From contig JBLIRK010000011.1 of the NCBI GenBank assembly GCA_048569615.1, positions 1 to 64,000 on the forward strand: a stretch of 64,000 bases of DNA, given 5' to 3'. This stretch comes from JAYEPK01 sp048569615. Lineage in GTDB: Archaea; Thermoplasmatota; Penumbrarchaeia; Penumbrarchaeales; Penumbrarchaeaceae. Below are positions 52,481-62,900 of this stretch, in pieces (position 1 is the stretch's first letter; every line of letters begins with the position of its first letter). The position numbers were made by a program, and so were the translations under genes. The notes under the pieces were generated by a model. It was not told where the DNA came from. It made no database searches and saw only the letters and a program-made list of their open reading frames with translations.

Positions 52481-53071
52481 CTACCAGGGCTCCTTCTTCA
52501 CTCCTATCTTGTACCCTATCAGGTTGGCAATGGTATGAGCTAGGAACGCGACGATCAGGAACAGCAGGGAAGCGATCCATGCCCGGTCGGCGATGAAGGT
52601 GTCGAACCACCACGGATAGAATGGCAGGATGAAGATGACGGTCCCGATTATGTAGTCCCACTGGTCGAGAAGCGGAGTCTTCTTTCCCCTGGGCCTGTTG
52701 AGGGCCCTCTTGATGAAGCTCCCCAGCATGTCGCCGAAGAGCGACCCTGCCGGAAGTATCCAGATAATGACGAGGTTCAGCGGGTAAGGGCCCCAGAAGG
52801 AATCCGAGAACCGGTTGATGCCCGTATAATGAACCAATGTGACCAGTACCATTCCCAGGAGTCCGGCGCATGCGATGCCGCCGATGGTCCCGCTCCAGGT
52901 CTTTCCATCTCCCAGGTACCTGCGTCCGTCCTTTCTTTTCAGCCCCATATCAACCGGTTTTCCCCCGCCGAGGAAAGGCGCGAAGGTGTTGGCCGTCATG
53001 GCGGGAAGCAGGACCACAACGATCCTGACCAGGTCCAAGAAAACGCTTCCCGCCGACAAGGGATCCCCCAT
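52481..53071 (-). CDS. carS: CDP-archaeol synthase
   Basis: The protein has 196 residues from the ATG at 53071. GTATATAC about 25 bases before that ATG lies inside the longer open frame (to 53128), so the shorter start is right. It matches CarS: ANTFAPFLGGGKPVDMG, DGKTWSGTIGG, and GDMLGSFIKRALNRPRG with PLLDQWDYI. It joins CTP and digeranylgeranylglyceryl phosphate to CDP-archaeol for polar lipid head groups. It is integral to the membrane with about five helices. Divergent from the 197-residue membrane protein gene. Confidence 0.94.
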   Translation of the reverse strand: MGDPLSAGSVFLDLVRIVVVLLPAMTANTFAPFLGGGKPVDMGLKRKDGRRYLGDGKTWSGTIGGIACAGLLGMVLVTLVHYTGINRFSDSFWGPYPLNLVIIWILPAGSLFGDMLGSFIKRALNRPRGKKTPLLDQWDYIIGTVIFILPFYPWWFDTFIADRAWIASLLFLIVAFLAHTIANLIGYKIGVKKEPW

Positions 53072-53183
53072 GCTCCGATGAACGACTGACGCGTATATAC
53101 TTTTACCCGGATAGTCCACCTTTTTCAATGCTTTCTGGCATATGGCAAAGGTTTAAAACATCCGATACATTAGGGACATTCGA

Positions 53184-53777
53184 ATGGCTGCCCCCGGCAA
53201 GTTCACTCCGGTCCAGAGGAGCTTTCCTCCTCAGGGGCCACCCCCCGCAAGAGGTGGATTCCCGATCGCCCCCGTCGTAATGGTAGTAGCATACCTGATC
53301 TACCTGGGAGCCGCCATCGTCGGTCCGCTTTTCGTGGAGCCCCTCGGTGAGTTCGCCGACGGCCTCCTGGAGCCACTTTACAGGCTCATAATAGCCGGGA
53401 TCCTCTTCGTCATATTCGCCGTGGCCATAGTCTACATGGCAATGGCTCCATCGGCACCGCCTGGATCTCCCCCGGGTGGGGCTCCCCCGGGAAGACCTGG
53501 TTTTCCACCCCCTGCCCCGCCGGGACAGCAGGGCAAGTTCAGGCCGGTGGCACCGCCATCGTTCTCCCCGCCCGTTGCCGCGAAGCAGCCGAGCGCTCCC
53601 CCCAAGAAGGAGGAGCCGCCCATCAAGAAGGTGGAAGCCGAGCGCAAGGGACCGACGCTGGTGGTCTATCCGCTGGAGGTGGAGGGGGGAATATTCGGGG
53701 AGACCTATATCGCTCTCAGCGAGGCCAAGGTGCTGAAGCTGAGGTCGATGCTCATCGGACCCGAGCACCTTGGCTGA
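53184..53777 (+). CDS. Membrane protein with proline-rich segments
   Basis: The protein has 197 residues. The N-terminus is Pro/Gln/Gly-rich (KFTPVQRSFPPQG), then two helices (VVMVVAYLIYLGAAIVGPLFV; LIIAGILFVIFAVAIVYMAMA), then a long Pro/Gly/Ala-rich linker (with GKFRPVAPPSF) and a folded end (TLVVYPLEVEGGIFGETYIALSEAKVLKLRSMLIG). GTTTAAAAC lies about 30 bases before the ATG. The F-x-P-V text recurs in the cytoplasmic tail of the neighbouring protease. Unknown family; scaffold or adaptor is a guess. The protease gene follows 22 bases on, likely in one transcript. Confidence 0.7.
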   Translation: MAAPGKFTPVQRSFPPQGPPPARGGFPIAPVVMVVAYLIYLGAAIVGPLFVEPLGEFADGLLEPLYRLIIAGILFVIFAVAIVYMAMAPSAPPGSPPGGAPPGRPGFPPPAPPGQQGKFRPVAPPSFSPPVAAKQPSAPPKKEEPPIKKVEAERKGPTLVVYPLEVEGGIFGETYIALSEAKVLKLRSMLIGPEHLG

Positions 53778-53799
53778 GGACAATCGGTGGGATCTTCCA

Positions 53800-56370
53800 A
53801 TGAAGGACAAAGGAAAGAGATCTATCGAAGCGGTTCGGTCGATAATACCAGTGATGCTCCTCTTCCTAGCGGTTTTCTCGTCTCTCTCGGTTTCTGCCAA
53901 CGGACCGTCTGCGGAAGCAGGGAGGAGGTCATTTCCCTTTGACCTGGACGGTTCGGGATTGGACGATCGGCTGGAGGAAGGATGCGTAGAATTTCCTGTT
54001 TGGACCTTCATACATACGAGCGATCCGACCTTGACGGCGGGATCAGTTGCCGCTTCGGGCGCGGAGCTGGGAACGGAGTACACGATCGTTCCCGTTGTAT
54101 CGGCGAGGTTCCACGGCCGGAACGAACTCGAAAGGTTCATGGACAGGGACGCGGGAGCATCGGTCGAGATGCAGGGCGAGATCACACTCCTCCAGGACGT
54201 TTCAGTGAAAGCGGTCAAGGCAGGCAGGTCCGGCGAATATACTCCCAGAACGGCCCAGGACCTGGGCCTCACCGGTGCGGGGACCACAATAGCGGTCGTG
54301 GACACCGGCGTGGACAACGAGCATTCCACCTTCCGGGATGCGTTCGTGGCCGGAGCCGATTTCACGATTCCCGCCTCCCCCCTCACCCCCAGGGACGGTA
54401 CCTTCGACCCGGACGACAGGAGCGGCCACGGGACCGGAGTCGCATCCGTTGCATTGGGCAGGGGAGATCAGGACGGGGAGCTCAAGGGAGTTGCCCCGGC
54501 CGCGGGGCTGATAGACCTCAAGGTCGCAACATCTCTGCCCTTCGATCCTAGGGGGCAGAATACGCTCATGGATGCCCTCCAGTGGTGTCTGGACAACAGG
54601 GACAGGGACTGGGGGGACGGATATTCGGGAGTCAACGTTCTCTCGATCAGCCTTGGCGTCGGCAACGGAGCCACGGCGGTGGCGGAGGCCATGGACGAGC
54701 TCTCTTCCGAAGGGATCGTCGTTGTCCAGGGCTCCGGGAATTCGGGATCGAGCTATTCCTCGGGTCCCGGGACGACATGGGCCGATTCATCAATAGTGGT
54801 GGGGGTCATAGACGACAAGGGCACCGTGGACCGGACCGATGACGAGATCTGGTCAAGCTCAACCTACGGTCCGAGGACCGATGACGGTGATACGGACCCA
54901 TTCGACGAGCTCAGGCCCGACGTTGTCGCACCGGGCGTCTCGATAACGTTCGCATCATCATCGAGGACATCATTGTTACAGGGAGCATCCGGATGGACCC
55001 AGGGATCCGGGTCCTCATACGCCACACCGCACGTTTCCGGGACCGCTGCCCTAATGCTGGAGGCAAAGTCCCAGGTCTCTCCCAGGGGCACGGCAAATCC
55101 GGTCAGGACGATCATCCACCAGACCTCGGAACCTAAGGGAGAGGTTTACGACGAGATCCTCTCCTCCAGTTACAATGAGAGATACGGCTTCGGAATGCTC
55201 GATGCCTACGAGGCCTGCAGGGCCGCCAGGGGTTATACCGGCGCCAACAACAGGCCGGAGATAAGATACTTCGAGGTCTCCCCGAACGTCACAACCGCCG
55301 GGTCCAGGTGCACTGTGAGGGCCATTGCGGTGGATGTCGACGAGGAGCCCCTCGAGTATGAATTGACGGTGGATGACGGCACCCTGACAGGCGATGGGCC
55401 CATTTGGGACTGGACCGCCCCGGGCGATCCCGGAAGGTACTATTTCAACCTGAAGGTGACCGATGGGAGCGGCGGCACCGCCACGGCAAAGACATCGGTA
55501 CTGGTGGAAGAAGGGGTTCCAAACAGGAGACCGGTCATTACCTCCTTCAGGGCGGATAAGGACGTCCTTCTCGTCGGTGAGAGCACCACGTTGAAGGTAG
55601 TTGCCGTGGACCAGGACGGAGACCCGCTCGAGTACAGCTACAATGCAAGGAGAGGGTCCGTTGAGGGTTCAGGGGACGAGGTGCTCTACAGGGCCCCTAA
55701 CACACCCGTCGAGGATATCGTGACCGTGACTGTGATGGACGGAAAGGGCGGGTCCGACTCCCGGGAGCTGGAGATAGACGTAAGGGAGGGATCCGTGAAC
55801 AGGCCCCCCTCCATACTGCTCGTGACGGTGGAGCCGAACGTCATTACTGCCAACACTTCGGGAATGGACGTGAAGCTTTACGCCCAGGTGATGGACCCGG
55901 ACGGCCCCGGCGATCTTGATGTTGTCCTTGCGGACCTCTCCTCGATCAACGGCCTCACCGGTGTGGAGATGAAGGACAACGGAGTCTATCCTGACGAGAC
56001 GGCGGGTGACCTGGAGTATTCTCTTCTGGTCGAAGGTACGGGCGGGCTGGAGAACGGCATCTATCCCATCCAGGTGACGGTTTACGACATGGAGGGTGAG
56101 TTCAACAGCGCTTCCAAGCAGCTGGAGGTAAACATCACAGGATCGGGGCAGATAGAGAAGGGGAGGAGCGCAGGTATGGACCCTGTTCTCCTGGTCGTTA
56201 TTATCACCGTGATCCTCCTGATAGTCATCGGGGCCGTCATCTTCCTGGTGATGAGGTCCAGGGCGAAGAGGCAACAGCAGCCCGGGGAAGGTAATCCCCA
56301 GATCAGGATAGATCCCTACCGCCAGCAGTATCCGCCCCAGGGCACCTTCAGGCCCGTTCAACCCCGTTGA
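53800..56370 (+). CDS. Membrane-anchored S8 subtilisin-like protease
   Basis: The protein has 856 residues from the ATG at 53800; an open frame from TTG at 53770 is in line but would spoil the signal (MKDKGKRSIEAVRSIIPVMLLFLAVFSSLSVSA). Asp168 is in VVDTGVD, His210 in SGHGTGVAS, Asn314 in GSGNSG and Ser406 in SGSSYATPHVSG. The last motif is unusual, with SSYA where most have TSMA. Ig/PKD-like domains follow, and a helix (PVLLVVIITVILLIVIGAVIFLVM) and a Gln/Pro-rich tail (RQQYPPQGTFRPVQPR). The stop is inside the convergent trmJ gene by 23 bases. Confidence 0.92.
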   Translation: MKDKGKRSIEAVRSIIPVMLLFLAVFSSLSVSANGPSAEAGRRSFPFDLDGSGLDDRLEEGCVEFPVWTFIHTSDPTLTAGSVAASGAELGTEYTIVPVVSARFHGRNELERFMDRDAGASVEMQGEITLLQDVSVKAVKAGRSGEYTPRTAQDLGLTGAGTTIAVVDTGVDNEHSTFRDAFVAGADFTIPASPLTPRDGTFDPDDRSGHGTGVASVALGRGDQDGELKGVAPAAGLIDLKVATSLPFDPRGQNTLMDALQWCLDNRDRDWGDGYSGVNVLSISLGVGNGATAVAEAMDELSSEGIVVVQGSGNSGSSYSSGPGTTWADSSIVVGVIDDKGTVDRTDDEIWSSSTYGPRTDDGDTDPFDELRPDVVAPGVSITFASSSRTSLLQGASGWTQGSGSSYATPHVSGTAALMLEAKSQVSPRGTANPVRTIIHQTSEPKGEVYDEILSSSYNERYGFGMLDAYEACRAARGYTGANNRPEIRYFEVSPNVTTAGSRCTVRAIAVDVDEEPLEYELTVDDGTLTGDGPIWDWTAPGDPGRYYFNLKVTDGSGGTATAKTSVLVEEGVPNRRPVITSFRADKDVLLVGESTTLKVVAVDQDGDPLEYSYNARRGSVEGSGDEVLYRAPNTPVEDIVTVTVMDGKGGSDSRELEIDVREGSVNRPPSILLVTVEPNVITANTSGMDVKLYAQVMDPDGPGDLDVVLADLSSINGLTGVEMKDNGVYPDETAGDLEYSLLVEGTGGLENGIYPIQVTVYDMEGEFNSASKQLEVNITGSGQIEKGRSAGMDPVLLVVIITVILLIVIGAVIFLVMRSRAKRQQQPGEGNPQIRIDPYRQQYPPQGTFRPVQPR

Positions 56371-57094
56371 TTTTTTTTCTCTTGTAATCCATGGCCCGGG
56401 AGAAAGTTCCCATCAGGGAATTGTACTCCCTGTAGCTGGGGGCGGCCCTTGCCACCATCCTCCGGAAATTCGTACGGGCTATGACCTTCTTGTGCTCAGG
56501 CACCCTTGAAACATCCATGAGCCGGTCGTAATGCTCCAGAAGCGTCCTCTTCTCGATCCCAGTCATTGTCCTTGCGTTCCTTCTCGGAGTGCGTTCGAAG
56601 GAGGTCCAGATAGTGTAGAACAGTACCGCCGCGGCATGGGAGAGATTGAGCACCGGATACTCCGGATCGGCAGGGATGGTGACAAGGATGTCACACAGCT
56701 CCAGCTCTTCCCTGAACAATCCTTTGTCCTCCCTGCCGAAGGCGATGCCGACCGTACCTGAGACGTTCTTCGTCCATCCGATGAACTCACCGGGGTCCAT
56801 GGGATTCCTGAGATAGGCCTTCTCGGCGGAATCCGATACGCCGGAGCTGCCGACCATCACATCCACATGTTCGCAGGCCTCCCCGAAGGATGAAAGGACC
56901 TGTGCCTCCTCGAGTATGCACTTTCCGTGCATCGAGTAGGCGTAAGCCTCGTCCTGGAGGTCCGGAGGGGAGACCAGGATCATCTTATCCATTCCGAAGT
57001 TCCTTGCAAGCCTTGCCACGGAGCCTATGTTCCCCTGATAGAGCGGCTCAACTAGCACAGGGACGAACTTCAGGCCTCTCTCGTTTGATTCCAT
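56348..57094 (-). CDS. trmJ: SpoU-type RNA methyltransferase, TrmJ-like
   Basis: The protein has 248 residues. SPOUT-type motifs are PVLVEPLYQGNIGSVARLARNFG (motif 1), VSGTVGIAFGREDKGLFREEL (motif 2) and IPADPEYPVLNLSHAAAVLFY (motif 3, which makes the knot for S-adenosylmethionine). The C-terminal helical extension fits TrmJ, which methylates the 2'-hydroxyl of tRNA nucleotide 32. GGTGAGC precedes the ATG at 57094; a GTG two codons up is possible. Exact target is by homology. Confidence 0.88.
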   Translation of the reverse strand: MESNERGLKFVPVLVEPLYQGNIGSVARLARNFGMDKMILVSPPDLQDEAYAYSMHGKCILEEAQVLSSFGEACEHVDVMVGSSGVSDSAEKAYLRNPMDPGEFIGWTKNVSGTVGIAFGREDKGLFREELELCDILVTIPADPEYPVLNLSHAAAVLFYTIWTSFERTPRRNARTMTGIEKRTLLEHYDRLMDVSRVPEHKKVIARTNFRRMVARAAPSYREYNSLMGTFSRAMDYKRKKINGVERA

Positions 57095-57152
57095 GCTCAC
57101 CGGGCGATGTAGAGGGGAGTAAACCTATAATCCTTACTGCCGTTAGACCTTC

Positions 57153-57995
57153 ATGCTCCATGCGATAAAAGTGGCATACGACGGAACCCGGTTCCACGGC
57201 TCCCAGAGGCAGGGGAGCACGGACCCCGGTTCCGTGGAGGGTTCGATCGTGGAGGCTTTGAGGGAAATTGAACAGTTCGATCCTGAGGAGGAATGGCCCG
57301 TCAAGTTCGCCTCCAGGACGGATTCAGGAGTCTCTGCCCTGGGAAACGTCTTTTCGGTGAGGTCGGACATGGATCCGGAGAACCTCCTCAAGGCCCTGAA
57401 CGCGAACATGGAGGGGATATGGTGCTGGGCGCACGGGCTCCCGAGGGAGACCCAGAACATCAGGTGGGCTTCCTCCAGATGGTACAGGTACCACCTTCCT
57501 GCCTCGAGCCTTGTGACCGGAGAGGTATCAAGGCTGGACAAGATAATGAAGACATTCCTCGGGGAGCACGATTTCACCAATTTCTCTAAGCCGGAGGATG
57601 AGAAGAATACGGTGACAATAATCGAAAAGGCGGAGGTGATCGACCTGTCAGGCAGCGGTGATCTCGTGGCTGTGGACATCGTGGGTTCGAGATTCCTCTG
57701 GCAACAGGTCAGAAGGATGGTCGGAGCGGGAATGGCGGTGCTCGAGGGAAGGCTTTCGAGCGAGGATGTCAAGGTACTCATGGACCCCTCTCGGTCCGAT
57801 GTGGACGAACTTAGGAAGGAGGTCAGGACCATGCCTCCCTTCGGCCTGATACTCATGGACGTCCATTTCAAGGATATAGCATTCTCCATCGTGCCTGAGG
57901 CCCTGGAGCTTGCCCTCGAGAGGTCGAAGGAGGAGGCGTGGAAGGCGGCCACAAGGGTACTCATCGATTCCGCCCTGCGGAGCCTCCCCAGATGA
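57153..57995 (+). CDS. truA: tRNA pseudouridine synthase A
   Basis: The protein has 280 residues. It starts KVAYDGTRFHGSQRQ, and the catalytic Asp is in ASRTDSGVSALGNVFSV. FTNFSKPEDEKNTV and SRFLWQQVRRMVGA are TruA-specific. It changes uridine 38-40 in the tRNA anticodon stem to pseudouridine. CCTATAAT is about 30 bases before the ATG, a leaderless layout. It is divergent from trmJ, so two tRNA-modification genes share a promoter region. Confidence 0.95.
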   Translation: MLHAIKVAYDGTRFHGSQRQGSTDPGSVEGSIVEALREIEQFDPEEEWPVKFASRTDSGVSALGNVFSVRSDMDPENLLKALNANMEGIWCWAHGLPRETQNIRWASSRWYRYHLPASSLVTGEVSRLDKIMKTFLGEHDFTNFSKPEDEKNTVTIIEKAEVIDLSGSGDLVAVDIVGSRFLWQQVRRMVGAGMAVLEGRLSSEDVKVLMDPSRSDVDELRKEVRTMPPFGLILMDVHFKDIAFSIVPEALELALERSKEEAWKAATRVLIDSALRSLPR

Positions 57996-58082
57996 AGTGA
58001 CGAAATGTAAATTGAATGGATTGTTATGAAACGGCCGAAAGTGTAATCTATCGATCACCGTCGATGACCTGCTGGTGTCCGC

Positions 58083-59504
58083 TTGACAAGGAGAGATCTC
58101 ACACTGCTTTCAATATCCCTGACGCTGCTTTTACTGCCAATGATCGCTATCAACTTAGAAGGACAGGAAAACGCACCCCCCCCGCCGCACGAACCGATCC
58201 TTATCTTCGGTGATGCGGCCCTAAATGAGACACACGGGGTGGCTGGTGGGAGCGGATCCGCCGACGATCCGTACATCATTTCGGGCCTGTGGTTCAACTG
58301 CACTAATACGACCGGGATAACCATCGAGAACTTCACCGGACACCTTCTCCTTGAGAACCTCTATTTCATCCGCGGTTTCGAGCAAGGGAACCCCCATGTC
58401 ACGGTCAGGAACTCGACGAATATCAGCATAAGGTCCTGCTGGTCATATCTCTCATTCAAGGGACTGGAGGTCGTGAATTCCAGCGATATAGCGGTCGATA
58501 CCGCTTTCTTCGTGGGCTCCCAGATCGGTCTGGAGTTCACGGATTGCAGGAACGTGCTGATAAAGGAATGCTACAGCTCCTATGCCGTCCAGAGCGGATT
58601 CCATTTCGTCGACACCGAAGGAATAACAATGGAGGCCTGTCTAAGCGAGCACAACAATGCGGTACTTGGGGGCTCCAACGGAGTTTTCGCGGACCGATGC
58701 AGGGATGTCGAGATAAGGGATTCCGAGTTCTCGCTCTGTTACGGAAGCGGCATGATGTTCCTGGGGGATCTTCAGGGCCCCATATCGTCCGATATCTCCA
58801 TCAGCGGATGCTACTTCGACAACAACCACAACGGCATCTTCGGCGAGGCCGTTGACGGGATCCACATCAAGGATGGGTACTTCTCCCAGAACACGTACTC
58901 CATCTATATCTCGATTGGTACCGATATCAATGTGGAAGCTTCCAGGTTCTTCAAGAACGATTACGGCCCCTACCTGATAGAGACGGATTCCTCTTCGATC
59001 GAGAACAGCAACTTCGAGGGGAACGATTTCGGGATCATCCTCGACGGCTCCTCCGATGTTAGGATCACCGGGAACAGCTTCATGAACACATCCTCCGTCT
59101 CGGTATCCATCGGAACCTTCGGCTCGGTTCTGATCTCATCGGGGAACTCGGTCCATTCCAACAGGTTCCTGAGCCCTTCCCCGCTGCGGGGCCATGCCCT
59201 GGACAACGGCAGGGGCAATTCATGGGACAGCGGCGGAAAGGGTAACCTGTGGCTCAGCTTCGGGTATCCCGACCGGGACGGGAACGGGATAGTGGACCAA
59301 CCATACCACATCGGCGGGAACGCCTCCACCACGGACAAGTATCCGATCTCCCACGGGCTGCTGAAACCGGAAGAGGAGCCCGAGCCGGTCCGGGAGAGGA
59401 TCGAGGCAAATGACGTGTATTGGACCGTAATGGCTTCCGCCGGTGCTGCCGTAATGCTCCTGTTCGCCCTTATCCTGCTCTTCACCGGACGGAATCGGCA
59501 TTAA
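58083..59504 (+). CDS. NosD-like parallel beta-helix surface protein with C-terminal anchor
   Basis: The protein has 473 residues, TTG start (a TGA 15 bases upstream leaves no better choice). It has a signal (LLSISLTLLLLPMIAINLEG), then right-handed beta-helix repeats: strings of N(S/C)xxI and GI.. pattern such as NSTNISIRSCWSYLSFKGLEVVNSSDIAV and CRNVLIKECYSSY. The end has the NosD-like NSWDSGGKGNLWLSFGYPDRDGNG...GIVDQPYHI. A helix (AGAAVMLLFALILLF) and GRNRH follow. Surface polysaccharide binding or turnover is possible; no catalytic residues identified. Confidence 0.88.
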   Translation: MTRRDLTLLSISLTLLLLPMIAINLEGQENAPPPPHEPILIFGDAALNETHGVAGGSGSADDPYIISGLWFNCTNTTGITIENFTGHLLLENLYFIRGFEQGNPHVTVRNSTNISIRSCWSYLSFKGLEVVNSSDIAVDTAFFVGSQIGLEFTDCRNVLIKECYSSYAVQSGFHFVDTEGITMEACLSEHNNAVLGGSNGVFADRCRDVEIRDSEFSLCYGSGMMFLGDLQGPISSDISISGCYFDNNHNGIFGEAVDGIHIKDGYFSQNTYSIYISIGTDINVEASRFFKNDYGPYLIETDSSSIENSNFEGNDFGIILDGSSDVRITGNSFMNTSSVSVSIGTFGSVLISSGNSVHSNRFLSPSPLRGHALDNGRGNSWDSGGKGNLWLSFGYPDRDGNGIVDQPYHIGGNASTTDKYPISHGLLKPEEEPEPVRERIEANDVYWTVMASAGAAVMLLFALILLFTGRNRH

Positions 59505-59535
59505 ATTTGAATAAGTCCGGGCTCCATTGACCGGC

Positions 59536-59883
59536 ATGAACCCTCCGGAAGGGCCGCAAGGGATGGAAATCGACCTGGAAGAGATCGGAGGAGTGAAGGG
59601 GCTCAGGAAGCTGGCCCCCACAACCCGGGTCCTGAGAAAGCTGGAACGGCTCTATTCCATGCTCTCATGCTCCAGAAGGATAGAGGTCCTCTACTTCCTG
59701 AACCTCACGGAGCTTACGGCAGGGGAGCTCTCGGAGGTTACCGGCATGGCCCCCAACCTGCTCTCCTTCCACCTGAGGAAACTGGAAAGTGCAGGTGTCG
59801 TCAAGGGAGAGAGGGAAGGGAGGTTCGTTAGGTACTCCATAACGGAGATGGGCAGGACCCTCCTGGGACCGCTCTCGGGATAG
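59536..59883 (+). CDS. ArsR-like winged-helix regulator
   Basis: The protein has 115 residues from the ATG at 59536 (TTG three codons up is possible). The helix-turn-helix is VLYFLNLTELTAGELSEVTGMAPNLLSFHLRKLESAGVVKGEREGRFVRYSIT, standard ArsR without the metal-binding Cys motif. It probably binds DNA as a dimer. TTAAATTT is about 30 bases up. It sits between two beta-helix protein genes and could control them (inference from location). Confidence 0.88.
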   Translation: MNPPEGPQGMEIDLEEIGGVKGLRKLAPTTRVLRKLERLYSMLSCSRRIEVLYFLNLTELTAGELSEVTGMAPNLLSFHLRKLESAGVVKGEREGRFVRYSITEMGRTLLGPLSG

Positions 59884-59929
59884 GCTCCCCACCAAAAAAA
59901 ATAAATCTGGACAAAGGGGTGCAAACAAC

Positions 59930-62900
59930 GTGAGGCCGCTCCCAGTGATCATCGCATTCCTGCTTCTGGGCTTATCCTTCTTCATTCCGGGCGGTGCAGG
60001 CGCTCCGGAGAAACCGACCGAAGTTATCTACGATCTCGAATTCCCCGAAGGATTGGTCGTGGGTATTGGCGAGGACCTGATCTGGGAGAATCTGACCGTC
60101 AGCATCACGGGGTGGTCGTATATCTATGGCAACCTGCGGCTAAGGAACACGACCATTCATTTTTTCGGCGACATCAATAACTCCAGCAGGCTGCAAATGA
60201 GGAATTGGGGGACCTTCAATGCAACTGACCTTGACGGGGATCCGACAACCATGGATGACATGTCCAGGATCATTTCCTACTCGCAGAACGGCACTTCGAT
60301 AATTCCGGGTCACATCGCCCTCAGCTACAGCATCAACAACTCGTACATCGAGAATGTGAGAATAATCTCGGGGATCATGGACCTGCGGGACCTTGAAATG
60401 AGAAATTCTTCCATTCTCTCCCCGACAATGAATTCCATCATCAGGGATATCCGCATGAAGGGAAACTCCAACCTGACCGGTATCATCTTCAATGAGTTCT
60501 ATGAGAAGGAGCTTTACAACATCACAATTGACGGTTACGGGACCGGTATCGACCATGGACAGGGGTCCGGCAACTCCACGGTCCAGTTGCGTGAAGTCCA
60601 GATTAGGAACTGCAAGAAGGGTATCCTGGCACCGGAATCCGGTTTCAGGATAAGGGAATGCACATTCGTCAACAATACGGAGCCGATATCGACGGGCGGT
60701 GACATCTTCATATCGGATTCTACTTTCCGTGGAGGCAAGCTGACCCTCTCCAGGTCCGGCGGGTCCTTGATCCAGAGGTCCGAGTTCGTGGGCCTTGAGA
60801 GCCTGAGGAACGCCTCGAACGGGAAGATAACGGATTCAACGTTCAGGTTCTGCAACATCGGCCTCAGGAGCCCCACCGGTATGGATATAATCAGGAACAG
60901 CTTCCTCAACTGCTCCACCGCGGTCAGGGACGATTCGGGGTGCAGGCTATTCCACAACAGCTTCGGCGGCAACCAGAGGGACGCCCAGGGTGCCGTCCTT
61001 TCCCAGTGGTACAACACCACCCTTCTCGAGGGCAACTACTATCTCGAATACAAGGGTGTTGATGACGGCTCCGGAGGCAGGAGGGCCCTTGACGGAATAG
61101 GGGATACATACATCCCTTACAACGGAAGGGATTCATACCCCCTCATGAAGGACCGCTACTGGGACATGCCCGTTATACCTACCCTTCAGCTTCTCTACCA
61201 GAAGGGCTCCGATGCCGTCACCCTTGTCTGGGACCAGACCGGCTTTGCAGGATGTATAGTCCAGAGATCGCTCCGCTCCGACTTCTCCGGCAGTCTCTCG
61301 AGCTGGTCGGTCAAGGATACCGCCATCAGGATACCCGATAATCCCAACGGGACGGTGCATTTCAGGGTAATGGGGTATAACTCCTTTGGGGCCAGGGGTT
61401 GGAGCGTGCCCAGGTCCCTGCCGGTGGACCGCAAACCGCTTCCCCCCTCCGAGATCAGGATCGATCCCGTCCCCAGGGGACAGGGGCTCACCATCAGCTG
61501 GGACTGGGTCGGTGAGGATGTGGTCAGAGCTTTCATTTTCTACGGTCTGCCCGACGAGGCTCCTGAACTGGCCGAGGCGGACCATCCCATGAACTCCGTC
61601 ACGGTTACCGGGCTGGTCAACGGTGTGGAGTACGAGATATGGATACAGACCCTGGATTCCGCCGGTCAGTTCTCCGGAGAATCCCAGAGGGTCCGGGGGA
61701 TCCCGGAAGATTCGGTCCCTCCACCCCCTCCCAGGGACCTGACGGCATCGGCCGTCACCAACAGGAAGGTGGTGCTCAACTGGAATCCTCCCTTGGAGCA
61801 GGATATCGGCTCCTACCTCCTTTTCCGGAGGCTGGCAGGAGAGATGGAATGGACCCTGGTGAAGAACCTTTCCCGCTACACCTTCACCTTCGACGACGGG
61901 AACCTTGAGGATAATACGACCTACCAGTACGCCATGGCTACCGTGGACGACGACGGCCCCATTTCCGTGCTTTCACATCCGGTCAACGCAACCACCCTCC
62001 ACTACAACGACAGGCCGTATTTCACAGGCGGGGAGCAGATAATCTATCTGGTGGAGGACGGCCCAGCTGTCTCGATGGACCTTACAGGCAGGTTCCAGGA
62101 CCCGGACGGCGATGCCGTCCAGCTGTCCATCAGGGAGAGCTTTCCATTCCAGGCCAACCTGATCGGGGAGGTCCTCTGGATCACCCCACGTCCAGATGAG
62201 GCGGGCGAAGGGTACGTCCAGCTGACAGCATCGGACGGGGAGGAGGAGGTTGACTTCCTCTTCGGCGTCATCATCGAGCCGAGGGAGGACCTGCCAAGGG
62301 GTCTTCTGATCGAGAGCCCGGTCAACGGCTCCGTACTGCTCCCGGGCATGGCCGTGAGATTGAGGGGGGAGGTGTATGATCCCGATGTGAATCACGGAGA
62401 CAGCCTGAATATCACATGGACATCCGACCGCGACGGCATCCTGCAGCATAGCTCGCAGGGTAAGATAAACGGTCTGGTGGAGCTGTCCCCCGGCCCTCAT
62501 CTTCTTACGCTAAGTGTAGTGGACAGGGCGGGGAACATGGTCCAGGCGACATCCATGGTGATAGTATCCCTGTGGGGATGGGGCGAGCTCCCCTGGGATG
62601 TTTCGATAGGGGAGACATCCGTCCTCAGGAAAGGTGAGCTCTACGGGGTTGAGGTAAAGGTGACAAATGACAGCCCCTTCGTGCTTAGATATTATATCAA
62701 GGGAACCGTTGGATCGGGATCGAACCTGCCCGAGAGGATGATCCTCATAGGTCCCGGGACATCGGAGAGGCTGATGCTGGAGCTCCCCCAGGACCTGGAG
62801 ACCGGGATCGAGCTGCCCATTCTCCTGATGGTGGAGGCGGACACCATAAACGGAACCTACGGGGGCTACATGGAGACCGATTCTACGATCACCATAAGGC

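Noticed and set aside
53103..54386. 427-codon open frame on the minus strand
   Set aside because: It lies fully opposite the carS promoter, the 197-residue protein and the S8 protease start, and has no domain; G+C-rich third positions of real genes cause such mirror frames.
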